Both the position numbers and the translations under genes were made by a program. Below the pieces are notes generated by a model, which worked only from the letters and a program-made list of their open reading frames with translations, searched no databases and had not been told where the DNA came from. Shown here piece by piece: positions 1 to 7,856 of a stretch of 64,000 bases of DNA. How positions within the stretch are numbered: the stretch's first letter is position 1; each line of letters begins with the position of its first letter. Source of the stretch: JAJEFO01 sp965209045 (lineage in GTDB: Bacteria > Pseudomonadota > Alphaproteobacteria > Rhodobacterales > Rhodobacteraceae); contig CBDBPW010000002.1 in assembly GCA_965209045.1 (NCBI GenBank), positions 1,054,001 through 1,118,000 of the forward strand, in the 5' to 3' direction.

Positions 1-266
1 AGCGTTGAGCTGAGCCGCGCTTTCCCGACGTCGACGATTTCTATGGGGAATGAATTCGCCGCGGTGCGTTCAGCGCGCCGGGCGGATGCGCTTCGTCGGT
101 CGCTGCAACGGTGATGCGGGGACCGGAGCGGTGTCCGGAAGGTGAACTGCCTGGAACCGGGCGCCTGCGAAGGCGGATTTCAAGGCCGCAGGGGGCGTTG
201 GCGCAGCAGGAGCCTGTCCCGGCCGTTCGTTCGGCCGGGATCGGATTGTGTGGCGGGAGCGCATCG
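1..266. other. IS91 downstream flank, no gene seen
   Basis: This stretch lies beyond the stop codon of the IS91-family transposase. Open frames here have no family signature and overlap each other on both strands, so I call no gene. If the IS91 element is complete on this side, its terminal signal should be here, but I could not identify the end. Confidence 0.4.
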
Positions 267-680
267 TCATGGCGGAGGCCTTGGCCTGGGTGCCAGCCAG
301 GCGGTCTCCGGGGGCGCCTTCGGAAGGGGGACCTGCCGCAGCGGGCCGTGCCCGCACCGCTCGCAGACGGTGATGTCCTTGCCGGTCAGGCGCAGCATCA
401 TCGCCTGCACGGTTTCCGGTTCGGGCGGCTCGGGCTCCGGCTGGGCGAGCAGTTCCCTGCACCGGGCGAGCTTGCCCGCGCGACAGCGGTTGGCGAGCAG
501 CCCGTAGTGGCGGATCCGGGTGAAGCCCTTGGGCAGGACATGCAGGAGGAACCGGCGGACAAACTCGGTGCCGTCGAGGCGCATGACCTTGACCTTGTTG
601 TCATCGGCGTAGTCGCGCCAGCGGAAGCGGACATGCTTGCCGTCGAAGTCGACGAGGCGATGGTTGGTGATCGCCGTCTT
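267..680 (-). pseudogene. IS91-family transposase, C-terminal part
   Basis: This is the 3' part of an IS91-family (Y2, HUH-type) transposase, which moves DNA by rolling-circle-like transposition. The fragment begins KTAITNHRLVDFDGKHV and contains RFLLHVLPKGFTRIRHYG, both typical of the IS91 C-terminal domain. The 5' part lies at 7857-8657 on the same strand. Deleting 681-7856 joins the two in frame into one 404-codon gene, with the junction directly after the conserved LGRYTH motif. The gene was therefore broken by the outer RIT element. Upstream bases of this open frame (681-725) come from that element. Confidence 0.93.
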
Positions 681-686
681 GTGGGT
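681..686. repeat. Target duplication of outer RIT (left copy)
   Basis: The hexamer GTGGGT occurs here and at 7857-7862. One copy is needed to rebuild the IS91 gene (codons for the TH of LGRYTH), so the pair is the target/crossover duplication of the outer RIT element. The left copy overlaps the first bases of the element's inverted repeat. Confidence 0.85.
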
Positions 687-768
687 TAATGGGAACCAAA
701 TGGTTATGGGAACCTGAGGTTCCAAGTGCCTGTCATGACATGCCTCTTGCCCTGATCAGGTTCCCATA
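682..768 (+). repeat. Outer RIT inverted repeat, left
   Basis: These 87 bases are the exact reverse complement of 7749-7835. The repeat starts TGGGTTAATGGGAACC and contains an inner dyad built on GGGAACC/GGTTCCC (GGAACCTGAGGTTCC), suggesting several recombinase-binding sites in one arm. Confidence 0.95.
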
Positions 769-780
769 AAAGTCTCCGGT

Positions 781-1773
781 TCAGACGTTCGAGAGCATCG
801 CCATCAGTTCGTCCTTCACGCCCTTGAACCGCCCCTTGGCGAGACCCGGGGAACGCCACTCCGAGAGCATGTCCAGCTTTTCGGCGGGATCCGTGCGGAG
901 GTACATCTCCGTGCTCTGGAGGCTCTGGTGCCCCAGCCACAGCGAGACCTTGCGGATGTCGCCGGTCGCCTCGAGAATCGTCAAGGCGCAGGCGTGCCTC
1001 AATACATGGGGTGTCACCTTCCGGCGCGCGATCGACGGTTCGGTCCGCGCCGCCGTGGCGACATGCAGATCGAGCCGCCTGGCGAAGCCGCGCCGGGTCA
1101 TTCCCCGTCCCGACGCGTTCAGGAACATGTGCCGGTCGGGAACCTCGGGGCGTATGGCGAGCCATGCCCCGAGCGCGCCGGCCGTTTCCTTCCAGAGCGG
1201 CAGGACGCGGGCCCGGCGCCCCTTGCCCATGATCCGGATCTCGTCGAGCTGCGGCATCCTGACGTCGTCGAGGCCGAGGCCGACCAGTTCCGAGACGCGG
1301 AGCCCGGCGTTGTAGGCGAGGCACAGCATCGCTCGGTCCCGGGTTCCGGACCTTGTGGCGGCGTCCGGTGCCTTCAGCAGCGCCTTCACCTCGTCCCGGC
1401 CGAGATGCCTGAGCGCGGGAACGTCGCCCTTCTTCTGCGGGATCGCGTGCACCCGTGCAGCCAATTCGAGATGATGCGGATGCCGGAACTCGATGAACCG
1501 GAAAAAGCTCTTGATAGCGGCCAGCCTGACGTTGCGGGTGCCGACGCCGTTGCCCCGTTCCGCCTCGAGATGGTCGAGGAAGGCGAGGATGGTGTCGACG
1601 TCGAGATGGTCGACCTCGAGCCTGCAGGGACGGATGCCGTGCCTGTCCGCGGCGAAGATCGCGAGCAGCCTGAAGCTCGTGACGTAGCTCTCGACGGTGT
1701 GCCGGCTGGCGCCCCGGTCACGGGGGAGATGCTCCCTCAGGAACGCGGCCAGCGGGGTTGCGAGTCGGGTCAT
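781..1773 (-). CDS. ritC: Outer RIT recombinase C (tyrosine recombinase)
   Basis: A 330-aa tyrosine recombinase, third gene of the outer RIT trio. Residues 1-110 form the SAM-like core-binding domain (HTVESYVTSFRLL). The catalytic domain shows the first Arg in AYNAGLRVSELVGL, the Lys region near IMGKGRRARVLPL, the HxxR box in TPHVLRHACAL, His in LWLGHQSLQST and the nucleophile Tyr in TEMYLRTDP. All catalytic positions are present, so it may be active. Its ATG overlaps the RitB stop (ATGA at 1770-1773), implying translational coupling. It is the counterpart of the inner element's 4333-5331 gene (330 versus 332 aa). Confidence 0.93.
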   Translation of the reverse strand: MTRLATPLAAFLREHLPRDRGASRHTVESYVTSFRLLAIFAADRHGIRPCRLEVDHLDVDTILAFLDHLEAERGNGVGTRNVRLAAIKSFFRFIEFRHPHHLELAARVHAIPQKKGDVPALRHLGRDEVKALLKAPDAATRSGTRDRAMLCLAYNAGLRVSELVGLGLDDVRMPQLDEIRIMGKGRRARVLPLWKETAGALGAWLAIRPEVPDRHMFLNASGRGMTRRGFARRLDLHVATAARTEPSIARRKVTPHVLRHACALTILEATGDIRKVSLWLGHQSLQSTEMYLRTDPAEKLDMLSEWRSPGLAKGRFKGVKDELMAMLSNV

Positions 1774-1974
1774 GATCTTTCCTTTCGTGCTTCCATGTGG
1801 AGTTTTTCGGCCGCCTCCGACACCTGGCGCATGAGGACGGGTGTCGCCTCAAGGTAGTAGTAGGAGTTGGTGACGCTGACGTGTCCCAGGGTTGTCGAGA
1901 GCGCGAGCATGTGCCGGCCGACGTCCCTTCGGCTGGAGGAGAGGCTGCCTTCCAGTGCGCGGACGGCGAATCCG
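1770..1974 (-). pseudogene. ritB: Outer RIT recombinase B, 3' fragment
   Basis: The minus strand reads GFAVRALEG, then GHVSVTNSYYYLEATP and ends MEARKERS. This is the end of a tyrosine recombinase, with the late catalytic His (LGHVS) and the nucleophile Tyr in SYYYLEATP. It is the missing end of the gene whose 5' part is 5414-6138. Joining the two over one copy of the 6-bp duplication restores RLHDLRHGFAV and a 309-aa protein in frame. The stop overlaps the RitC start. Confidence 0.9.
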
Positions 1975-1980
1975 TGGCGA
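1975..1980. repeat. Target duplication of inner RIT (left copy)
   Basis: TGGCGA here and at 5414-5419 flank the inner RIT. One copy rebuilds the outer RitB codons for the DLRH box. The same hexamer appears inverted (TCGCCA) at 2001-2006, so 1975-2006 is a hairpin with two perfect 14-bp arms around 4 bases. Confidence 0.88.
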
Positions 1981-2000
1981 CTATTCCGAATCCGGAATAG

Positions 2001-2031
2001 TCGCCATAATTCCGGAATCTTTTTTATTCCG
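2001..2031 (+). repeat. Inner RIT inverted repeat, left
   Basis: Thirty-one bases beginning TCGCCATAATTCCGGAATC, exact reverse complement of 5389-5419. Together with the 20-bp core next to it, the repeat would form a palindrome with 39-bp arms in a circularised element. Confidence 0.95.
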
Positions 2032-2153
2032 TATTCTTCCTGATCCTCGAAAGAAACTTCCGGAACTCAACGGGTTCTGCACGACCTGCGGGTTGAGTTT
2101 CCGGAATAATCCGGTCGGCTTTCCGGGCTGGCAACGTCGCCAGCTGCGAGGAG

Positions 2154-3398
2154 ATGACAATGTCAACAGCACTCTATTTTCCCGGATCGCGCAGCCGGAA
2201 GTGGCTTCGTGTCGGCCCGCTGGCCGACGAACTCGACGCATTTGCCGCCCAGCTGGCATCCATGGGCTACAACCGCGAGTTTGCCACCGCCAAGCTCCGC
2301 CTCGTCAGAAACTTCAGTCACTGGATGGCTTTGGAAGGGATCGGCCTCGATTCGCTTGACGAACGCCGGACGGAGGCCTTCCTGTCAACGCGGAAGCCCG
2401 GATGCCGGCCCCGGGGCGAGGCCGCGACCCTTCGTCTGCTGCTGGAGCATCTGCGCGACAGCGGACACGTCTCCCCGAAGCCGGCGGAACCCGAGGGCAA
2501 CGATCCGGTCGAGCGGATCGCGCGCCGGTACGAACGGTTCCTTGTCAATGAACGCTGCGTGAGCGCGACAACGGTCAAGAACTACCTGTCGATCGTTCGC
2601 GCCTTTCTCGCCGACCGCTTCGGGACGCGGACGGCGGACCTTGGGAGCCTGACGGTCAGGGACTGCAACGGGTTCATCCTTCGCTACGGCGGGAACGTCT
2701 GCTGGCGCACTTCCAAGATGTCCGCCACGGCGTTGCGCAGCTTCCTGCGCCATCTGCATCAGGGAGGCGAGATTCCGGCCGATCTCGCCGACGGCATCCT
2801 CCCGGCGACGAAACGGCGCCAGCCGGAACTGCCGAGGTCGCTGGATCCGGACGAGGTCGAGGCGCTCATCGACGGCTGCGACCGGACGACCGCCGTCGGG
2901 CGGCGGGACCACGCCATCCTTCTGCTGCTGTCGCGGCTGGGCCTGCGCGCCGGCGAGGTCGTCGCGATGACGCTTGACGACCTGGACTGGAACAACGGCC
3001 TGGTGACCGTGCGCGGCAAGGGACGGCATGAGCAGCTGCCCCTGCCGCATGACGCCGGAGAGGCCCTTGCGGCCTGGCTGCGCGACGGCCGGCCAAGCTG
3101 CTCGACGCGCCGCCTGTTCGTTCGCGCGCACGCCCCGCACAAGCCGTTCAGCGGGGCGTCCGCCGTTTCCTGTCTCGTCCGACGCGCGCTGGCACGCGCC
3201 GAACTCGATCCGCCGTTCAAGGGCGCCCACACGCTGCGCCACTCCCTCGCCACCGGGATGCTCCGCAACGGGGCCTCGCTCGAGGACATCGGGCAGATCC
3301 TGCGTCACCGGCACCCGGAGACGACCCAGATCTACGCCCGGTGCGACCTGGACTCGCTCCGCGACCTGGCCCCCGCCTGGCCCGGAGATGCGCCATGA
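2154..3398 (+). CDS. ritA: Inner RIT recombinase A (tyrosine recombinase)
   Basis: A 414-aa tyrosine recombinase, first gene of the inner trio. An N-terminal SAM-like domain and a second core-binding domain around residues 130-220 (VKNYLSIVRAFLADRFG) precede the catalytic domain. Catalytic features are visible: Arg in LSRLGLRAGEVVAM, the Lys region VRGKGRHEQLPL, the HxxR box in GAHTLRHSLATG, His in ILRHRHPETT and Tyr in QIYARCDL. It starts at the ATG preceded by GAGGAG (about 2148). Its TGA overlaps the next ATG (ATGA). Confidence 0.93.
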   Translation: MTMSTALYFPGSRSRKWLRVGPLADELDAFAAQLASMGYNREFATAKLRLVRNFSHWMALEGIGLDSLDERRTEAFLSTRKPGCRPRGEAATLRLLLEHLRDSGHVSPKPAEPEGNDPVERIARRYERFLVNERCVSATTVKNYLSIVRAFLADRFGTRTADLGSLTVRDCNGFILRYGGNVCWRTSKMSATALRSFLRHLHQGGEIPADLADGILPATKRRQPELPRSLDPDEVEALIDGCDRTTAVGRRDHAILLLLSRLGLRAGEVVAMTLDDLDWNNGLVTVRGKGRHEQLPLPHDAGEALAAWLRDGRPSCSTRRLFVRAHAPHKPFSGASAVSCLVRRALARAELDPPFKGAHTLRHSLATGMLRNGASLEDIGQILRHRHPETTQIYARCDLDSLRDLAPAWPGDAP

Positions 3399-4336
3399 CA
3401 GATCTTGACGTCCTGCTGGACGAATATCTCGCCACGCGCCGCGCCCTTGGAGTCCGGCTGGTCCTTCCGGGACGGCTGCTGAAGCGCTTCGTGACCTTTG
3501 TCACGGGACACGGGGACACCGCCATCACGCGCGCACGCGCGCTCGAGTGGGCGACCGCGCCGCGCGAGGCCCAGCCAGCGCAGTGGGCCAACCGTCTCGG
3601 AATGGTGTGTCGCTTCTCCCGCTACGCCAACGCCGTCGACCCGCGCCACGAGGTCGTTCCGCAAGGGCTGCTCCCGCACCGGTATCGTCGTCGAGAGCCC
3701 TACATCTACAGCGACGCGGAAATCGCCGACCTGATCGGCGCCGCGCAGCGGCTGTCCGGCACAACCGGGCTCAGGCCCCTGACCTTCGCCACCCTGCTGG
3801 GGCTGCTGGCGGTCACCGGCATGCGCACGAACGAGATCCTGAACCTCGACCGCGACGATGTCGACCTTGCCCAGGGCGTCCTGACGATCCGGAACGGCAA
3901 GTTCGGCAAGTCGCGCCATGTCATGGTGCATGCCACGACGGGGCGGGCGCTGGAACGCTACGCCGAACGGCGTGACAGCCTGTGCGCGGCACCCCGCTGC
4001 CCGGCGTTCTTCGTCTCCGAGCACGGCACGCGGATCACCGAATGGACGCTGCGCTACACCTTCGTGAACCTGTCCCGGCAGACCGGCCTGCGGGTTCCGG
4101 CAAGGTCCTACGGCAAGGGCCCCCGCCTTCTGGACTTTCGCCATGCCTTCGCCGTCAAGACGCTGTTGCGATGGCACCATGCCGGCGTCGATGTCGAGCA
4201 GCACGTTCCGCGTCTCGCGACATGGCTCGGGCATGCTCATGTCAGTGACACCTACTGGTATCTCACGGCGACACCGGAACTGATGCAGCAGGCCGCGCGA
4301 AGGCTCGACCGAACCGGGCGGGGGGTGCCGTCATGA
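3395..4336 (+). CDS. ritB: Inner RIT recombinase B (tyrosine recombinase)
   Basis: A 313-aa tyrosine recombinase, second gene of the trio, starting at the ATG that overlaps the RitA stop. The catalytic Arg is in LAVTGMRTNEILNL and the late His/Tyr in TWLGHAHVSDTYWYL. The HxxR box reads RLLDFRHAF, where the outer RitB has RLHDLRHGF. The first His of HxxR is therefore Leu here. This may be a variant active site or a loss of catalytic competence. It overlaps RitC by ATGA. Confidence 0.9.
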   Translation: MTDLDVLLDEYLATRRALGVRLVLPGRLLKRFVTFVTGHGDTAITRARALEWATAPREAQPAQWANRLGMVCRFSRYANAVDPRHEVVPQGLLPHRYRRREPYIYSDAEIADLIGAAQRLSGTTGLRPLTFATLLGLLAVTGMRTNEILNLDRDDVDLAQGVLTIRNGKFGKSRHVMVHATTGRALERYAERRDSLCAAPRCPAFFVSEHGTRITEWTLRYTFVNLSRQTGLRVPARSYGKGPRLLDFRHAFAVKTLLRWHHAGVDVEQHVPRLATWLGHAHVSDTYWYLTATPELMQQAARRLDRTGRGVPS

Positions 4337-5331
4337 CGCGCGACGCCGACTTCCCCCGGCTCCTGGCCATGTTCTTCACCAGGCATCTCGTCGAACAGCG
4401 CCAGGCGAGCCCGCATACCATCGCCAGCTACCGCGACACCTTCCGCATGCTGGTCCGCTTCGCCCAGCGGGAGCTGGGGAAGCCGCCCTCGGAACTCCGG
4501 GTCGCGGACATCGACGCGGAGTTCGTCGGCGAGTTCCTCAGCCATCTCGAGAACGAACGCGGCAACGATGCGCGGACCCGCAACACCCGTCTGGCCGCGA
4601 TCCGTTCATTCTTCGGCCAAGTCGCCCTGCACGAACCGCATCACGCAGCCCTGGCGCAGCGGATCCTGGCCATGCCGAGCAAGCGCCACGCCCGCCGCCC
4701 GGTGGCCTGGCTCGACCACGACGAAGCCGCGGCCCTGCTGCGTGCGCCGGACCCGACGACCCGGGTGGGGCGGCGCGACCGCACCCTGCTCCTGGTCGCC
4801 GTGCGGACCGGGCTGCGCGCATCCGAACTCATCAACCTGCGGTGCGGGGACGTGCAGGTCGGCGTCGGAGCCCACCTGCGCTGTCACGGCAAGGGGCGAA
4901 AGGAACGCCATGTCCCGCTCGCGAAGGACGCGGCTTCCGAGCTGCGCGCCTGGCTGAAGGAGCGCTGCGGCGAACCCGGTGACCGCGTATTCCTCAATCA
5001 GCGGGGCCGGCCGCTGACGCACGACAGCCTCGACTACCTGCTGGCCGGGCACCTCGCCACCGCCCGGAAGGAATGTCCGTCCCTGAGGACCAAGCACGTG
5101 ACCCCCCACTCCTTGCGCCACACGTCAGCAATGTCGCTCCTGCAAAACGGTGTCGACCGGGCGGTCATCGCGCTGTGGCTCGGGCATGAATCCGCGGAAA
5201 CCACGTACGTCTACCTGCACGCGGATCTCAGGCTCAAGGAGCAAGCCATGGAAAAGACCCCGCAGTTCCGGCTGAAACCGGCCCGATATCGTCCCGACGA
5301 CGACCTCCTGGCCTTCCTGAACGGACTGTGA
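4333..5331 (+). CDS. ritC: Inner RIT recombinase C (tyrosine recombinase)
   Basis: A 332-aa tyrosine recombinase, third gene of the inner trio, ATG overlapping the RitB stop. It has an N-terminal SAM-like domain (HTIASYRDTFRMLVRF) and a complete catalytic set: Arg in VRTGLRASELINL, Lys in CHGKGRKERHVPL, HxxR in TPHSLRHTSAM, His in LWLGHESAETT and Tyr in YVYLHADL. It is homologous to the outer RitC. The stop is followed within 60 bases by the right inverted repeat. Confidence 0.93.
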   Translation: MTRDADFPRLLAMFFTRHLVEQRQASPHTIASYRDTFRMLVRFAQRELGKPPSELRVADIDAEFVGEFLSHLENERGNDARTRNTRLAAIRSFFGQVALHEPHHAALAQRILAMPSKRHARRPVAWLDHDEAAALLRAPDPTTRVGRRDRTLLLVAVRTGLRASELINLRCGDVQVGVGAHLRCHGKGRKERHVPLAKDAASELRAWLKERCGEPGDRVFLNQRGRPLTHDSLDYLLAGHLATARKECPSLRTKHVTPHSLRHTSAMSLLQNGVDRAVIALWLGHESAETTYVYLHADLRLKEQAMEKTPQFRLKPARYRPDDDLLAFLNGL

Positions 5332-5388
5332 TTATCCCGGAAACCACGCAGGAAAGTGACGCGAAATCAATCGGATCAGAAGGCTCCC

Positions 5389-5419
5389 CGGAATAAAAAA
5401 GATTCCGGAATTATGGCGA
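5389..5419 (-). repeat. Inner RIT inverted repeat, right
   Basis: Exact reverse complement of 2001-2031. Its outer six bases (5414-5419, TGGCGA) are also the right copy of the target duplication. Confidence 0.95.
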
Positions 5420-6138
5420 AGGTCGTGCAGCCTGAGACCGGGTTCCCCGACCGGGCCGCGCGCGCCTGCCTTGCGTGCAAGCTGGACGAAGGTTCGGGTC
5501 AGATGATCCGGCCGCAACGGCCGGCCGCAAGCAAGAACGAACAGGTGTTCGCAGGGTCCGCCCTTCCGCTTGCGCGCCACGAGGTAGCCGTCGAGGGCGC
5601 GGCGGGCGCTCTCGTGCAGGGGCACGAGGCGATGCCTGCCGTTCTTGGAGTTCCGGACCAGGAGCCCGTCCGGTCCCAGGTCGCCCAGTTGCAGCCCGGT
5701 CGTCTCCGAGCGTCTCAGCCCGGTGCATGCCATGAGGCCGATGACATGATGGAAGGTCAGCGGCGTGAGCGTCCCCGCCGGCGGCAGGGACAGCGCCTCC
5801 TTCATGATCTTCCGGATCTCCTCCGGCGACGGGATGCGCGGCGGTTGCCGGACCCGTTTCGACTTGCCGAGAGCGTCCTGGTGGGGCACCTCGTGACGGT
5901 CGTCCCCGGCATGGAGGAAGACGGCCAGCCCGCGGATGATGCCCAATCGCCTTTGGGCCTCGCTAACCGACGTTGCCGTGCCGGCCCAGTCCAGGACGCT
6001 GCTTGCGCTTACGAACGCGTCGCCCCCGGCGTCGGCATGCTCGGCGTAACGCATCAGGACCCGCTCCTGATGCGTAAACGACAGGCCCAGCGCTTTCTTG
6101 CGGGCCACGTAATCCCTCGCGTGATCCGTCATGGTCAT
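5414..6138 (-). pseudogene. ritB: Outer RIT recombinase B, 5' part
   Basis: The first about 241 codons of the outer RitB. They include the SAM-like domain, the catalytic Arg in LMACTGLRRSETTGL, the Lys region LVRNSKNGRHRLVPL and the start of the HxxR box (RLHDLRH). Translation then runs into the inner RIT repeat and stops at 5332 after about 27 foreign residues. The rest is at 1770-1974. The ATG at 6138 overlaps the RitA stop, as in the inner trio. Confidence 0.9.
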
Positions 6139-7700
6139 CCGACGTCTCCCTCGAAGGGCCAGGGCTGCGTCAGTTCACGGAGCATCCGGACATCGACACG
6201 GGCATAGATCGCGGTGACGTCGAGAGATCTGTGCCTGAGCAGTGTGGCGATGGCTTCCAGGGGGGCGCCGTCGCGCAGGAGATTCGTCGCCGCCGAGCAT
6301 CTGAACAGGTGTGACGATGCCGGGCCGACGCCCCGGATGCCGGCCCGTTCGATCGCACGGCTGACGATGGAGTTGCTGATGCTGTTGCACGTCAGGGGGC
6401 GGTAAGGCGCTCGACTGCGGAGAAACACCTTCCTCTCTTCGCCGCGTGGCCGGGCCTCCAGGATGTAGTCCCGCAGCGCGTCGCCCACGTCCTGAGGCAG
6501 CGGCAGCTCCGCCTCTCGCCGCGACTTTCCGCTGACCCGGATGACGGCCCGGTCCCAGTCGATATCGTCGAGATCCAGCCCGGAGACGTCGCCGACCCGC
6601 AGGGCGAGCCGGGCGAGCAGCAGCAGGGCTGCCCGGTCGCGCACCCCGATCGGCGTCGTCACGTCGCAGGTCGCGATCATGCGTTCGATGTCGTCCTGCC
6701 CGACATGCCGGGGCATGCGCTCGCCCCGGGGTCTCGGAATCGTCGGGACCGCGTGGACGAGTTCCGGCCGGCAGAGGCCGTTCGACCCGAGGAAGCGCAG
6801 GTACATCCGCAAGGCGCTCGCCTCGCCTGCGACCTGTCCGCGAGAGGCGGTTTCGAGACGGTTCAGGATCGTGTTCCGCACCCGGGCGGCGTCATACGTG
6901 CCCGGATCGTCAGCGAGGGCCGGGAGCAGCACACGAATGCGCTCTTCGTACTGTTCGATGGTCCTATCCCTGAGGCCGCGATGCTGCCGAAGCCAGTGCA
7001 GGAATGCACCGAGATGTTCGCCGCGTCCGGCATGGGGCTGAGAGACCTTCGGTGCCTGGATGACGTCCCTGTCCGTCAGGTACGCGGCGAAGAGCCGGAG
7101 CATGGATCGGGAGCAGTTCTTGCCGGCAAACCTTTGAGGCCTGTTGTCGAGGAACCCCGGGTGAACGCAGGTGCAGTCGTGGGCCAGAAAGCGATTCCGG
7201 ACTCGCTCGTCCGTCGCCGCCAGGGGAATGTCCGACAGGGCAAGCCAGACAATGAAGTGACGGCAAAGGGTCTCGAACCGGCGGATCGTGGAACCTGCAT
7301 ATCCCCGCTCCTCCAGGACGTCCAGGAACTGCGCCACGAGGCTTCCTCCGGCCTCGATCTCCGGCGGCGCTTCCGCGTGCCCGACCTCGAGCAGATGCCG
7401 GAGGAACCGGACCGCAAACGGCCGGCACCGCGGACCGGGTGTCCTGCCGACCTGGTGCCGACCCGGGCAGCGGCATTCATGGCGCATGAAACTGTCGAGA
7501 AGGCGGATGTCGAACGCGTCGAGACCCTTCCCGCTGAGTGCCAGCCAGACCGTGACGTGGCTGGCTGTCCTGACAAATGCGTCAGCCGTCCCGACCGAAA
7601 CGCCAAGGCTCTCCAGATGCTCAGCGTAGCATCGGACAACACGGGAATCCCGCTCCGAAACCCCATCGGCCAGTGGTGGATTGTGTCGCTTGGAAGGCAT
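6135..7700 (-). CDS. ritA: Outer RIT recombinase A, unusually long
   Basis: A 521-aa tyrosine recombinase, first gene of the outer trio, about 100 residues longer than the inner RitA. The extra length comes from an apparent tandem duplication of the N-terminal module. Residues 70-85 (MRHECRCPGRH) and 165-180 (LAHDCTCVHPG) end similar about 95-residue units, each with CxC. A conventional core-binding domain and catalytic domain follow: Arg in LARLALRVGDVSGL, Lys in VSGKSRREAELPL, HxxR in SSHLFRCSAATN, His in LLRHRSLDVT, Tyr in AIYARVDV. Overlaps RitB by ATGA. Confidence 0.9.
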   Translation of the reverse strand: MPSKRHNPPLADGVSERDSRVVRCYAEHLESLGVSVGTADAFVRTASHVTVWLALSGKGLDAFDIRLLDSFMRHECRCPGRHQVGRTPGPRCRPFAVRFLRHLLEVGHAEAPPEIEAGGSLVAQFLDVLEERGYAGSTIRRFETLCRHFIVWLALSDIPLAATDERVRNRFLAHDCTCVHPGFLDNRPQRFAGKNCSRSMLRLFAAYLTDRDVIQAPKVSQPHAGRGEHLGAFLHWLRQHRGLRDRTIEQYEERIRVLLPALADDPGTYDAARVRNTILNRLETASRGQVAGEASALRMYLRFLGSNGLCRPELVHAVPTIPRPRGERMPRHVGQDDIERMIATCDVTTPIGVRDRAALLLLARLALRVGDVSGLDLDDIDWDRAVIRVSGKSRREAELPLPQDVGDALRDYILEARPRGEERKVFLRSRAPYRPLTCNSISNSIVSRAIERAGIRGVGPASSHLFRCSAATNLLRDGAPLEAIATLLRHRSLDVTAIYARVDVRMLRELTQPWPFEGDVG

Positions 7701-7748
7701 GATCTCTCTCCTGTCAGTGTCAAAGCCGACAGGAGTGGAGCAGATTTC

Positions 7749-7835
7749 TATGGGAACCTGATCAGGGCAAGAGGCATGTCATGACAGGCACTTGGAACCT
7801 CAGGTTCCCATAACCATTTGGTTCCCATTAACCCA
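7749..7835 (-). repeat. Outer RIT inverted repeat, right
   Basis: Exact reverse complement of 682-768 (87 bp). The 21 bases that follow (7836-7856) separate it from the right GTGGGT copy at 7857-7862. Confidence 0.95.
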
Positions 7836-7856
7836 TTAATCGGAACATTCTCGTTA

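Larger units (their letters stand above)
1981..5413. mobile_element. Inner RIT element nested in outer RitB
   Basis: A 3.4 kb element with three co-directional, overlapping tyrosine recombinase genes (2154-5331, plus strand). It is bounded by a 31-bp perfect inverted repeat (2001-2031 and 5389-5419) and a TGGCGA duplication. On the RitA side, 20 extra bases (1981-2000, themselves a dyad CTATTCCG/CGGAATAG) lie between the duplication and the inverted repeat. Excision on paper restores the outer RitB gene exactly. It is inserted in opposite orientation to the outer trio. Confidence 0.94.
687..7856. mobile_element. Outer RIT (recombinase-in-trio) element
   Basis: A 7.2 kb element inserted in an IS91 transposase gene. 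It carries three tyrosine recombinase genes in one minus-strand order (RitA 6135-7700, RitB split, RitC 781-1773), which is the defining layout of RIT elements. It is bounded by an 87-bp perfect inverted repeat (682-768 and 7749-7835) and a 6-bp duplication GTGGGT. On the RitA side, 21 extra bases (7836-7856) lie between the inverted repeat and the duplication. The RitB gene is interrupted by a second RIT element at 1981-5413; without it this element would be about 3.7 kb. Confidence 0.92.

Noticed and set aside
687..7856. Integron or prophage integrase cluster
   Set aside because: No attC sites, IntI signature or phage genes; three co-directional overlapping recombinases with inverted repeats fit RIT elements.
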